23,404 bases of DNA, from the IMG/VR virus record IMGVR_UViG_3300030104_003913, positions 1 to 23,404 of that record; one strand, 5' to 3'. The notes beneath the pieces were generated by a model. That model was not told where the DNA came from. It ran no database searches and saw only the letters and a program-made list of their open reading frames with translations. The translations under genes were made by a program, and so were the position numbers. Shown piece after piece: positions 9,455 to 16,027 of the stretch (positions are counted from its first letter, which is position 1; each line of letters starts with the position of its first letter). This stretch comes from a virus.

Positions 9455-9760
9455 ATGCCTCGTTATCCAAACGCGGTAGCTGTTGACAGCTATAATTCAA
9501 CTAAAGCTGTCGGCGAAACGCTACCATATAATATTAACTGGTCCGATATGCTAGCAAGTGCTGAAACCATCAGCACTTCTAATTGGACAGTAAGTAATAG
9601 TGAAATGACTTTATCTGACTCGCAGATTAGTGGAACACAAACCACTATCAAAGCTTCTGCAGGTAAGAATGGTTATAACTATGTTTTAACAAACACAATA
9701 GTTACCTCAAATGGCAATACTGCTGTGAGGAACTACAACATATTGGTAGAACCGAAATGA
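9455..9760 (+). CDS. fibre-tail adaptor-like / Ig-like small structural protein
   Basis: Likely small beta-sandwich virion protein of 101 aa. The layout LPYNINWSDMLASAETISTS, NWTV, SGTQTTIKASAG, YNYVLTNTIVTSNGN, then a final strand NYNILVEP, matches phage proteins annotated as fibre-tail adaptors, whose typical pattern is W-[ST]-D-x-L, E-T-I-x-T-S-x-W-T-V and Y-x-[VL]-T-N-x-[IV]. Its stop overlaps the next start as ATGA, so the two genes are probably translationally coupled. Position in the fibre block supports an attachment role. Assignment is by pattern recognition only. Confidence 0.7.
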   Translation: MPRYPNAVAVDSYNSTKAVGETLPYNINWSDMLASAETISTSNWTVSNSEMTLSDSQISGTQTTIKASAGKNGYNYVLTNTIVTSNGNTAVRNYNILVEPK

Positions 9761-10341
9761 CTACAGACTTAGAATACGATTATGTAAATCAAGAACCGGT
9801 ATTAGTAACAGCAGGAACGACTTGGAAGTGGGACAGAAGTTACTCAGACTTTAAAAGCGACACTTATACCTTAACTTATTACTTTAGAGAAAGCGCAGGT
9901 AAGAGTAGCTTTAATATTGTTGCGGCGGCTAATGGTAATAACTTTAGAATAACAGTCCCCAAAGCAACAAGCAAAGAGTATATGGCAGGTATATATACCG
10001 GTCAGGGTTTTGTTGAAAGCGCAACTGAAAGATACCAAGTATATGATGGCTCAATAGAAATACAACCTGATTATTCATTAGTATCAGATGGACAAGACTT
10101 TCGCACACATAATGAAAAAGTATTAGAGCAGATAAAAGCGTTGCTAGAAAATAAGTTTGTTGATGATGCATCTAGTTATTCAATAGCAGGTAGGTCATTA
10201 ACAAAGATGTCTATAACTGAACTCTATGATCATAAATTATTTTATGAAAGAGAAGTCGTTATGGACCAAAGAAGAAATAGAGCAAAGCGCGGTCTACCGA
10301 CAGGTCAAATAATATACGGAAAATTTAACAGCGGAGTATAG
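9757..10341 (+). CDS. gpW-like head-tail joining protein with N-terminal beta domain
   Basis: Probable head completion protein of 194 aa. The C-terminal part (about 120-194) is helical with a middle hairpin (SYSIAGRSLTKMSITELYDH) and a basic end (MDQRRNRAKRGL). This resembles lambda gpW, a small protein that plugs the portal after packaging. The N-terminal part (about 1-105; TAGTTWKWDRSYSDF, YTLTYYFRES) looks like a beta-sandwich as found in phage decoration or adaptor proteins. The gene directly precedes the portal, exactly where W sits in lambda. Length is more than twice that of gpW because of the extra N-terminal domain, so this would be a fusion of a decoration/adaptor domain with gpW. 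It starts in an ATGA overlap. Confidence 0.65.
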   Translation: MTTDLEYDYVNQEPVLVTAGTTWKWDRSYSDFKSDTYTLTYYFRESAGKSSFNIVAAANGNNFRITVPKATSKEYMAGIYTGQGFVESATERYQVYDGSIEIQPDYSLVSDGQDFRTHNEKVLEQIKALLENKFVDDASSYSIAGRSLTKMSITELYDHKLFYEREVVMDQRRNRAKRGLPTGQIIYGKFNSGV

Positions 10342-10344
10342 TTA

Positions 10345-11856
10345 ATGGCTTTAATGGACATATTTAAAAGAAACAAAAAAGCAAAAAAGAAAAGAGAATT
10401 TACCGCAGGTAAGTTTGGCAGATTGTTTAATGATTGGAAAGCCACCAACCAATCTCCTAATGAAGAATTAAAAGGTAATCTACAAACAATAAGAGATAGA
10501 GCGCGTGATTTAGAACGAAATAATCCAATAATACAAAGGTACTTTCAATTATTAAAACAAGGTGTCGTAGGTGTTGGAGAAGGGTTTAAGATTAAAGTAA
10601 GAGCAAGAAATGCTAATGGAGAGTTAGATAGTCCTGCAAACGATTTAATAGAACGCAAATGGTATGAGTGGTGTGAGAACCCTGATATAAGCGGCAGATA
10701 TAATATGCACGACCTATATCAAATGGTAATGGTAGGTTTAGTAAGAGATGGCGAAACATTTACGCAATTTATTCGTTCTAAAGATGGCTTTAAGCTAAAC
10801 TTCTTAGAGCCTGATTATATTGACTCAGACTTAAATAAAGATATTAGCGATAAAAAAGAAATACGCATGGGTGTTGAAATAGAGAAGAGGTCTATGAAGC
10901 CTACTGCATATTATTTAAAGGCTAACCCATATAGTGACATATTAACTAATATTACTAATGTAGATAAGAATATAAGACTGCCTGCAGATGATGCACTTCA
11001 TTTATTTGACTCGCATAGGTTTGGTCAGGTTAGAGGTTACCCTCGAATTGCTAATGTAATGACAGCAATTAAATGGTTACAAGATTTTAGATATAGTGAA
11101 CTAATAGCATCTAAATCTGCGGCGGCTAAAATGGCGTTCTTAAAAACACCAACAGGCGATAATTACGCAGAAGGCTATTTAGACGATGATAATGCTTATA
11201 TGCCTACTATGGACTTCTCTCCGGGTACGATTGAAATGCTACCGGAAGGCTATGATATAGAGTTTATGGATAATAAACATCCAAACACGAATGTAGACCA
11301 ATATGATAAGTCAATGATTAGAACAATAGCGTCAGGTTTAGGCGTTAGTTATGCAAGTTTATCTAATGATCTATCACAAACAAGCTACAGTAGTTCAAGA
11401 GTCGGTCTATTAGATGAAAGAGATTATTATAAGCAGAACCAATCGTGGTTAATTCACCATTTTTGCATACCTGTATATAGAGAATGGTTAAAACACAATC
11501 TAACTATAGGAGCGTTAGAATTTAATAATGGACCAATAAAGTTACAAAATTACGATAAATTTGCTTATAGCTGTTCATTTATACCAAGAGGTTACTCTTG
11601 GATTGATCCACAGAAAGAAATTCAAGCATCACAAATGGCTTTAAATAATGGCTTAATGACGATGCAAGATGTTTTGAACCAATATGGTAAAGAGTTAGGC
11701 TCACACTTTAGTGAGTTAGATGCTGAAAAAGCATTAGCTGATCGGTTTAAGATCGAGTTGGCGTTTCAACCATTTGGAACAAAGTTTAACACCACCACCG
11801 GTGAGGTCTATGACCAAGGTCCGGTAAATAACCAAGAAGGAGAAGAAGATGCCTGA
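10345..11856 (+). CDS. portal protein, lambda GpB family
   Basis: Portal protein: a dodecameric ring at one capsid vertex through which DNA enters and leaves, also the docking point for terminase and tail. At 503 aa it fits the lambda portal family. Typical features are the basic N-terminus followed by RDRARDLERNNPIIQRYFQL (51-70), VRDGETF (133-139), LEPDYID (154-160), and ADDALHLFDSHRFGQVRGYP (214-233) before the region leading to the central helices. GGAG lies 8 bases before ATG 10345. The end overlaps the protease-capsid gene by 8 bases, pointing to coupled translation. I see no truncation. Confidence 0.95.
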   Translation: MALMDIFKRNKKAKKKREFTAGKFGRLFNDWKATNQSPNEELKGNLQTIRDRARDLERNNPIIQRYFQLLKQGVVGVGEGFKIKVRARNANGELDSPANDLIERKWYEWCENPDISGRYNMHDLYQMVMVGLVRDGETFTQFIRSKDGFKLNFLEPDYIDSDLNKDISDKKEIRMGVEIEKRSMKPTAYYLKANPYSDILTNITNVDKNIRLPADDALHLFDSHRFGQVRGYPRIANVMTAIKWLQDFRYSELIASKSAAAKMAFLKTPTGDNYAEGYLDDDNAYMPTMDFSPGTIEMLPEGYDIEFMDNKHPNTNVDQYDKSMIRTIASGLGVSYASLSNDLSQTSYSSSRVGLLDERDYYKQNQSWLIHHFCIPVYREWLKHNLTIGALEFNNGPIKLQNYDKFAYSCSFIPRGYSWIDPQKEIQASQMALNNGLMTMQDVLNQYGKELGSHFSELDAEKALADRFKIELAFQPFGTKFNTTTGEVYDQGPVNNQEGEEDA

Positions 11857-13828
11857 AGAAATCAAAGCTCAGATAGGCGAAAATGCTGATGGAGACAAAT
11901 TCAGCATAGTTTTAGAACCTGCATATAAAGAAGAGGAAGAAGAAACAGAAGAAACTGAAGAAACAGCGCCTGCTGAAGAAGCATCAAATAGCTACGAAGA
12001 TGAAGAGGAGTCTAGAAGTAAAAAGAAAGGCTTGTCTTTAAGAGAAGGAAATGTTGAACGCGCTTCCTTCCCGTTAGAAATACGCGAGGCTACTAATACT
12101 TCAGATAGAACTTTAACAATGTCTGTAAGTTCAGAGTCTCCGGTCCAAAGAACATTCGGCAACGAAATTTTAGGACATAGAGATGGAGAGGTTAGATTAT
12201 CTCGACTATTAAGAGATGCTCCACTCCTATTAAACCACAATACTGAAAACCAAATTGGTGTGGTTGAAAATGCAACGCTTGACAGTGATCAGGGTAGATT
12301 ATTGGCAACAGTTCGGTTCGGTGAATCGGAATTGGCAAGTGATATATTTAGAGATGTTCAGACAGGTATCCGAAAAAATGTAAGTATCGGTTACCAAATT
12401 CACAACATGGAACGAAGTGAAGACGAGACCAGTCAAGATGTCAGAGTCACTGATTGGGAAGCTTATGAAGTGTCAGTAGTAAGTGTGCCTGCAGATAATA
12501 CTGTAGGTTTTGACAGAGGTCTTAATTTAGGTCGTTCACAATCACTTATAGATAATCTTAACAAGGAGAAAAAAATGTCAGAAGAAAATAAAACTGATAA
12601 TAGCGTAGACCTTGAGTCTGAAATTAGAACTAAAGTGTCAGAAGAAATGAAGCAAAGAAAGAATGAAATTGCTGAAATTCTTGAAATTGGCGCAAGACAT
12701 AATAAATCAGACTTAGCGAGAAAAGCAGTAGAAGACGATGTAAGTCTTTCAGCTTTTAGAGGTCAAATTTTAACAGAGCTAGAAAACACTCCAATAGAGA
12801 AACAAGAAATTGGTCTTAATGATCAAGAAAAAAGAGAGTTCTCTATTGTAAGAGCGGCTAAAGCTAAAGCAGGTATGATTAGCAGAGAGGAAGCGGCTTT
12901 TGAATTAGAAGCATCAGAAGCTTACTCAAAGAAAATCAGAAAAGAAACACAAGGTTTCTTCATTCCTGAAGATGTAACTAATGATTGGGGTCAGAGAACA
13001 ATGAACACTGCAAACAGTTCTTCATTTGTTTATACTGATAAGCAGTATGGTAATTTAATCGATGCATTAACACCATTCAGCACCATTCTACAAGCTAACC
13101 CAACATCAATTCCGGGTAATACAGGTAACATCGTGATACCTAGAGTTTCTGCTCTAAGTACAGTCGGATGGGTAACTGAAGGAAATGATGTTAACCAAAG
13201 CGATCCAACATTAGACAGCATTACACTTGATGAAAAGACTGTTGGCGCGGCAACTGACTTAACGAGAAGTCTACTACAAAATACCGATGGCTTTGCGATT
13301 GAGCAGATGGTGAGAACCAACTTGCTTAGAGCAACTGCTGTTGGCATTGATGACGCGGCTCTAAATGGAACAGGTGCTGCAGGACAACCTACAGGGCTTC
13401 TTAATGTAGCCGGTGTAAATGCAGTAGCATTCGGTGTTGCAGGCTCACCTACTTATGCCGAACTAATAGAATGTGAGTCAGCTATATTAGCCGACAACAA
13501 AGCATTAGATGGCGGTAGCGTTGCAGTTATTACAACACCTGCACTAAATGGATATGCTAAGTCACTCGCAACTAATGGCGCAGGCTCACCTGTAGCTCAA
13601 CGCGACGGCTTCATAGACGGCAGAAGAGTATTAATCTCAAGTCAAGTAGCGGCTAACAAATATATCCTCGGAGACTTCTCTGAGTTTATAGTTGCAACTT
13701 GGGCAGGCGGTATTGAAGTAGAAGCTGATCCATACGCATTATTTAAAAGCGGCGGATTAAGACTAAGAGTTCTAACTTCATTAGACTTCGGTGTTAAACA
13801 CCCGGTGTCTTTCGCAATTGGAGCTTAG
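11849..13828 (+). CDS. prohead protease / HK97-type major capsid fusion
   Basis: One 659-aa polypeptide combining prohead protease and major capsid protein, a fusion seen in a subset of phages. An acidic stretch (EEEEETEETEETA, about 28-40) precedes the protease domain (about 65-228), which has NHNT with candidate catalytic His130 and NVSIGY with candidate Ser179, as in HK97-type serine proteases. The capsid part begins near 243 with a helical, charged scaffold-like delta region (about 253-365), then GFFIPED (369-375) where the mature core typically starts, followed by the HK97 fold (IVIPRVSALSTVGWVTEGN, then LDEKTVGAATDLTRSLL). An AAGGAG site before in-frame ATG 12575 can start the capsid part alone. 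The protease presumably cleaves itself and the delta region away during maturation. Confidence 0.95.
   Translation: MPEEIKAQIGENADGDKFSIVLEPAYKEEEEETEETEETAPAEEASNSYEDEEESRSKKKGLSLREGNVERASFPLEIREATNTSDRTLTMSVSSESPVQRTFGNEILGHRDGEVRLSRLLRDAPLLLNHNTENQIGVVENATLDSDQGRLLATVRFGESELASDIFRDVQTGIRKNVSIGYQIHNMERSEDETSQDVRVTDWEAYEVSVVSVPADNTVGFDRGLNLGRSQSLIDNLNKEKKMSEENKTDNSVDLESEIRTKVSEEMKQRKNEIAEILEIGARHNKSDLARKAVEDDVSLSAFRGQILTELENTPIEKQEIGLNDQEKREFSIVRAAKAKAGMISREEAAFELEASEAYSKKIRKETQGFFIPEDVTNDWGQRTMNTANSSSFVYTDKQYGNLIDALTPFSTILQANPTSIPGNTGNIVIPRVSALSTVGWVTEGNDVNQSDPTLDSITLDEKTVGAATDLTRSLLQNTDGFAIEQMVRTNLLRATAVGIDDAALNGTGAAGQPTGLLNVAGVNAVAFGVAGSPTYAELIECESAILADNKALDGGSVAVITTPALNGYAKSLATNGAGSPVAQRDGFIDGRRVLISSQVAANKYILGDFSEFIVATWAGGIEVEADPYALFKSGGLRLRVLTSLDFGVKHPVSFAIGA
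12563..12568 (+). promoter_or_regulatory. Internal Shine-Dalgarno for separate capsid translation
   Basis: AAGGAG lies 6 bases before the in-frame ATG at 12575, exactly at the boundary between protease and capsid parts of the fusion gene. Sequence and spacing are as good as those of stand-alone genes in this window, such as the one before 9015. It is a plausible internal initiation site, not proven. Confidence 0.65.
12575..13828 (+). CDS. major capsid protein alone (internal start of the fusion)
   Basis: Proposed alternative product of 417 aa beginning MSEENKTDNSV, in the same frame as the protease-capsid fusion. That is a normal length for an HK97-type major capsid protein including its delta domain, and the N-terminus resembles that of stand-alone capsid proteins. 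The internal AAGGAG makes initiation here credible. It would let the phage make hundreds of capsid subunits per few protease-carrying subunits, the same logic as the nested C/Nu3 genes of lambda (where the nested product is a scaffold). Alternatively, the site may be a relic of two formerly separate genes that fused by losing a stop codon. Confidence 0.6.
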   Translation: MSEENKTDNSVDLESEIRTKVSEEMKQRKNEIAEILEIGARHNKSDLARKAVEDDVSLSAFRGQILTELENTPIEKQEIGLNDQEKREFSIVRAAKAKAGMISREEAAFELEASEAYSKKIRKETQGFFIPEDVTNDWGQRTMNTANSSSFVYTDKQYGNLIDALTPFSTILQANPTSIPGNTGNIVIPRVSALSTVGWVTEGNDVNQSDPTLDSITLDEKTVGAATDLTRSLLQNTDGFAIEQMVRTNLLRATAVGIDDAALNGTGAAGQPTGLLNVAGVNAVAFGVAGSPTYAELIECESAILADNKALDGGSVAVITTPALNGYAKSLATNGAGSPVAQRDGFIDGRRVLISSQVAANKYILGDFSEFIVATWAGGIEVEADPYALFKSGGLRLRVLTSLDFGVKHPVSFAIGA

Positions 13829-13871
13829 TGCTTAATTGACTTTAACAACTAAAAACACCTTTGAAGGAGAT

Positions 13872-13891
13872 GGGAGGGAGAAATCCCTCCC
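13872..13891 (+). promoter_or_regulatory. GNRA-capped hairpin between a Shine-Dalgarno and a start codon
   Basis: GGGAGGGA pairs perfectly with TCCCTCCC around a GAAA tetraloop, an 8-bp stem with a very stable loop. It lies between the major capsid stop (13828) and ATG 13902. AAGGAG at 13864-13869 is too far (32 bases) from the ATG in linear form, but folding the hairpin leaves about 12 unpaired bases between them. No T-tract follows, so it is not a normal Rho-independent terminator. It may tune translation of the next gene or protect the end of the capsid mRNA. Confidence 0.65.
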
Positions 13892-13901
13892 TAATAAAAA
13901 T

Positions 13902-14090
13902 ATGAAAATAAAACCAACTAGAGATATGTATATTAATGGCGTAGTCGTAAAAGCAGGTGAAACTGTTGAATGCGATGACAGAGATGCTAATTATTTAATT
14001 AACAACGGATTAGCTGTAGATGCTAAAGCAAAGTCTAAAAAAACAGACCGCGCTGTTAAAGGCGAGGAGCTAGAAACTCGTGGAGATTAA
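13902..14090 (+). CDS. small head-region protein, paralogue of the next gene
   Basis: Function not known; 62 aa from ATG 13902. The core MKIKPTRDMYINGVVVKAGE, followed by TVECDDRDANYLINNGLAVD, is a small beta fold that I recognise from short phage proteins lying just after the capsid gene. These typically read KIKxLRxxxxxGxxxxxGDVVELxxxxAxxLIxxGxAE. The tail is basic and charged. The next gene encodes a similar protein. A TTG start at 13836 is formally possible but would place a stable hairpin inside the coding part, so I prefer 13902. The position among head-completion genes suggests a minor capsid or connector role. Confidence 0.7.
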   Translation: MKIKPTRDMYINGVVVKAGETVECDDRDANYLINNGLAVDAKAKSKKTDRAVKGEELETRGD

Positions 14091-14268
14091 ATTAATTAAA
14101 GATACTGAAGTTTTAGGTATTAAAAGAAAAAAGGGAGATGTAATAGATCTCCCACCTGATAGCGCTGAAAAATATATAAATGCGAAATTAGCAGAACCTA
14201 ACAACGAAACAGTAGAAGAAGTTATTGCTAAACCAAAAACAGGCAGTCTTAACGCGAAGAGTGAGTAA
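14080..14268 (+). CDS. small head-region protein, paralogue of the previous gene
   Basis: Function not known; 62 aa starting at GTG 14080, with AGGAG at 14065-14069 about 10 bases before. It repeats the pattern of the preceding product: [KE]IK, a D, a central G, K-x-G-[ED]-[TV]-[VI], then A-x-Y-[LI]-N and a short charged tail. It overlaps the previous gene by 11 bases and shares one base with the next start (TAATG), so all three are probably coupled. Tandem duplication of a head-region gene is the simplest explanation. Confidence 0.7.
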   Translation: MEIKLIKDTEVLGIKRKKGDVIDLPPDSAEKYINAKLAEPNNETVEEVIAKPKTGSLNAKSE

Positions 14269-14594
14269 TGGGTATATATACGACACCATTAGCCTTCTTT
14301 AATACTCATGCGTTTGGTCAAAATATTACTTATACAGTAGCGTCATCAAACGATACCTATATTTTAAAGGCAATATTTGAAGACCCGTATTTTACTTTTG
14401 ATGGTGGTGGAGCACCTGTATCAAGCTCCACTCCAACCATACAATTAAGAACACAAGATTTACCTAATGGATATGCGGCAGACGATACAATAGTCCTAAC
14501 GGATGAAGTCACAGATACAGAAAAAACATTTAAGGTTAAAGAAATACAACGCGATGGCACAGGCATTTCTTTAATTCATTTACAATTACAATAG
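14268..14594 (+). CDS. head-tail attachment protein, lambda FII-like
   Basis: Probable head-tail joining protein that completes the connector and accepts the tail. The 108-aa product follows the lambda gpFII pattern: an N-terminal segment with AFGQNITYT, ILKAIFEDPYFTFDGGGAPV (like IRGVFDDPENISYAGQGV of FII, quoted from memory), SSTPTIQLRTQDL (like SSPSLFVRTDEV), then DTIVLTDEV and a final strand after the DGTG turn. The location after the capsid gene and before a U-like protein is the lambda order. It starts in a TAATG overlap with the gene before. Confidence 0.8.
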   Translation: MGIYTTPLAFFNTHAFGQNITYTVASSNDTYILKAIFEDPYFTFDGGGAPVSSSTPTIQLRTQDLPNGYAADDTIVLTDEVTDTEKTFKVKEIQRDGTGISLIHLQLQ

Positions 14595-14600
14595 GCAGAT

Positions 14601-15047
14601 ATGTCACACGCAAGACAACAAATTAGAGACCGGATAATAACAACATTAACCGGATTAACAACAACAGGCAGTAAAGTTTATAACACTAGGTTATACTCTC
14701 TAGTGCCTAACGCAAATCTACCATGTTTGTTAGTTTACACTAACGACGAGGCTTGTGAGCGTGAATATGGCAGTCCATCTACCTATAAACGAATGTGCGT
14801 CGTATCTATTGAAGGGATTGCAGAAGGCAACACATCAATAGAGAACACTTTAGATACTATATCAGGAGAAGTAGAAGATGCACTCGGAGCTGACCCTAAT
14901 TTAAATGGCAAGGCAATAGAAATATCATTAACCTCGACAGAGGTAGAGATAACAGCAGAGTCTGAAAAACCTATTGGACTCATAAGATTAAATTATGATG
15001 TTCTTTATTATACAAGAGCAACTAATTCACAAACACCTATAATTTAA
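14601..15047 (+). CDS. tail terminator, lambda gpU-like minor tail protein
   Basis: Probable tail terminator that forms a ring on the finished tail tube and stops its growth. The 148-aa product matches gpU in length and pattern: HARQQIRDRIITTLTGL, KVYNTR, NANLPCLLVYTNDE, a central VVSIEG strand, a helix ending in DTISGEVEDALGAD, then EVEITAESEKPIGLIRLNYD with the final strand DVLYYTRA. It sits between the FII-like protein and the tail tube gene, where U lies next to V in lambda. The N-terminal ATG follows the previous stop by six bases. Confidence 0.82.
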   Translation: MSHARQQIRDRIITTLTGLTTTGSKVYNTRLYSLVPNANLPCLLVYTNDEACEREYGSPSTYKRMCVVSIEGIAEGNTSIENTLDTISGEVEDALGADPNLNGKAIEISLTSTEVEITAESEKPIGLIRLNYDVLYYTRATNSQTPII

Positions 15048-15059
15048 GGAGATATTATT

Positions 15060-15467
15060 ATGGCAATAGCTAAAGGTTATGAAGCAGTAGTTAAAGTCGG
15101 CTCAGATACATTGGGTCAAGTTACTGACTTCTCATTTAATAAAACAGTAGATAGCGTTGAAACATCATCAATCGGAACAACTAGCAAATCATTCGTCAAC
15201 ACACTTGAGTCTTGGTCTGGTTCAGTTAATTTATTTTTTGATGATGCAGATACAGCAGGCGCGGCTTTACTAACTGCTTGTGCAGGCGGTGGATCAAGCG
15301 TAACAGTTTCTTTCTATGTAGAAGGAACAACATCAGGCGTGGATAAATACTATTCAGGAGATTGTTTAGTTTCTTCGCTTGATTGGAGTGAGTCAGCTAA
15401 TGGATTACTAACTGCATCAGTTAGTTTAACAGGCACAGGCGCACTATCACAAGCAACAGCACCATAA
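15060..15467 (+). CDS. major tail tube protein
   Basis: Probable tail tube subunit that stacks as hexameric rings around the tape measure. The 135-aa sequence fits the TP901-1/gpV-like tail protein families: AKGYEAVVKVGSDTLGQVTD, FSFNKTVDSVETSS, WSGSVNLFFDDADTAGAALL, then GVDKYYSGDCLVSSLDWSES and LLTASVSLTGTGALS at the end. The two-layer beta pattern with a central FFDD...AL helix is typical. A strong AAGGAG precedes the start, as expected for a highly expressed protein. It is followed by the G/GT chaperone genes and the tape measure in canonical order. No extra Ig domain is present at the C-terminus. Confidence 0.9.
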   Translation: MAIAKGYEAVVKVGSDTLGQVTDFSFNKTVDSVETSSIGTTSKSFVNTLESWSGSVNLFFDDADTAGAALLTACAGGGSSVTVSFYVEGTTSGVDKYYSGDCLVSSLDWSESANGLLTASVSLTGTGALSQATAP

Positions 15468-15476
15468 GGAGATTAA

Positions 15477-15851
15477 ATGAGCTTAAAGGACCGGCTCTTA
15501 GAGCTACAAAAGGGAAAGGAAAAATATTCTTTCTCTATACCCGGTTTGGCTGATAATGGAGACCCATTAAAAGTCTTTTATTCACAACTAACAGTTCGAG
15601 AGGACACAAGACTTCGAAAACAATACCCTGAATTTTATAAACAACTTCAATCAGGTGATCTACCAAGCTTTCAAGCTATAGTAGATTTAATCATAATGAA
15701 ATTGACAGATGAAGAAGGGACAAAAGTTTTTGGAGATGATGACCGCTCTTATTTATTAGGAATGGATGTTAAGTTCATAACTGATGTTGGCGCAAAATTA
15801 TTAGAGAATATCTTTGATGTTCCTGATGTTGAGCAAGCTGAAAAAAACTAA
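15477..15851 (+). CDS. tail assembly chaperone, gpG-like (zero-frame product)
   Basis: Probable tail assembly chaperone of 124 aa that coats the tape measure before tube assembly. It is a mixed, mostly helical protein (DRLLELQKGKEKYSFSIPGL, VREDTRLRKQYPEFYKQL, FQAIVDLIIMKLTD). It lies between tail tube and tape measure, the place of gpG in lambda. Its last codons cover a slippery AAAAAAC, so a fraction of ribosomes should shift to the -1 frame and make the longer gpGT-type product. A good AAGGAG precedes the start. Confidence 0.85.
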   Translation: MSLKDRLLELQKGKEKYSFSIPGLADNGDPLKVFYSQLTVREDTRLRKQYPEFYKQLQSGDLPSFQAIVDLIIMKLTDEEGTKVFGDDDRSYLLGMDVKFITDVGAKLLENIFDVPDVEQAEKN

Positions 15852-16027
15852 CTAGCGATCAGTTTACATATCTTATTTATTTATTAGCTGATCGTAAACA
15901 CACCACTATAGATGCAATATTAGATTTAAGCTTTGAAGAGTTTGTCTATTGGATTGCGTTTTATCAATTAGAAGCAGAGAAAATTAAAAATGAGTCAAGC
16001 AAAATTAAGCACGCTACTAGTAGCTAA
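15477..16027 (+). CDS. tail assembly chaperone, gpGT-like -1 frameshift product
   Basis: Proposed frameshift fusion of about 183 aa. Ribosomes translate the G part to the slippery AAAAAAC (15842-15848), slip back one base, and continue at CTA 15848 for 59 codons to TAA 16025-16027. The T part begins LTSDQFTYLIYLLADRKHTT and contains a helix ending FVYWIAFYQLEAEKIKNESS, the short aromatic/acidic helix pattern of T-type extensions. It has no start codon of its own and overlaps the tape measure start by 38 bases. In lambda, gpGT bridges tape measure and tail tube; the same role is inferred here. This explains the otherwise empty stretch 15852-15989. Confidence 0.85.
15842..15895 (+). promoter_or_regulatory. 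Programmed -1 ribosomal frameshift signal
   Basis: The heptamer AAAAAAC at 15842-15848 reads as A AAA AAC in the gpG frame, the classic slippery form, with the gpG stop (15849-15851) immediately after. Seven bases downstream CGATCAG (15856-15862) pairs exactly with CTGATCG (15888-15894). Inner T.G and T-A pairs bring the stem to 9 bp, and a G.T pair at the base could add one more. Site, spacer and stem are in the usual arrangement for a stimulated frameshift. Confidence 0.85.

Noticed and set aside
13836-13864. Sigma70-type promoter beginning with TTGACT after the capsid gene
   Set aside because: No acceptable -10 element lies 16-18 bases downstream.
13872-13891. Capsid-operon Rho-independent terminator
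   Set aside because: The stem is strong but is followed by TAATAAAAAT, with no T-tract on either strand, and essential head-tail genes follow directly.
13836-13901. TTG start extending the 62-aa gene upstream by 22 codons
   Set aside because: It has no ribosome binding site, would place the hairpin inside the coding part, and adds residues absent from similar small proteins, including the neighbouring paralogue.
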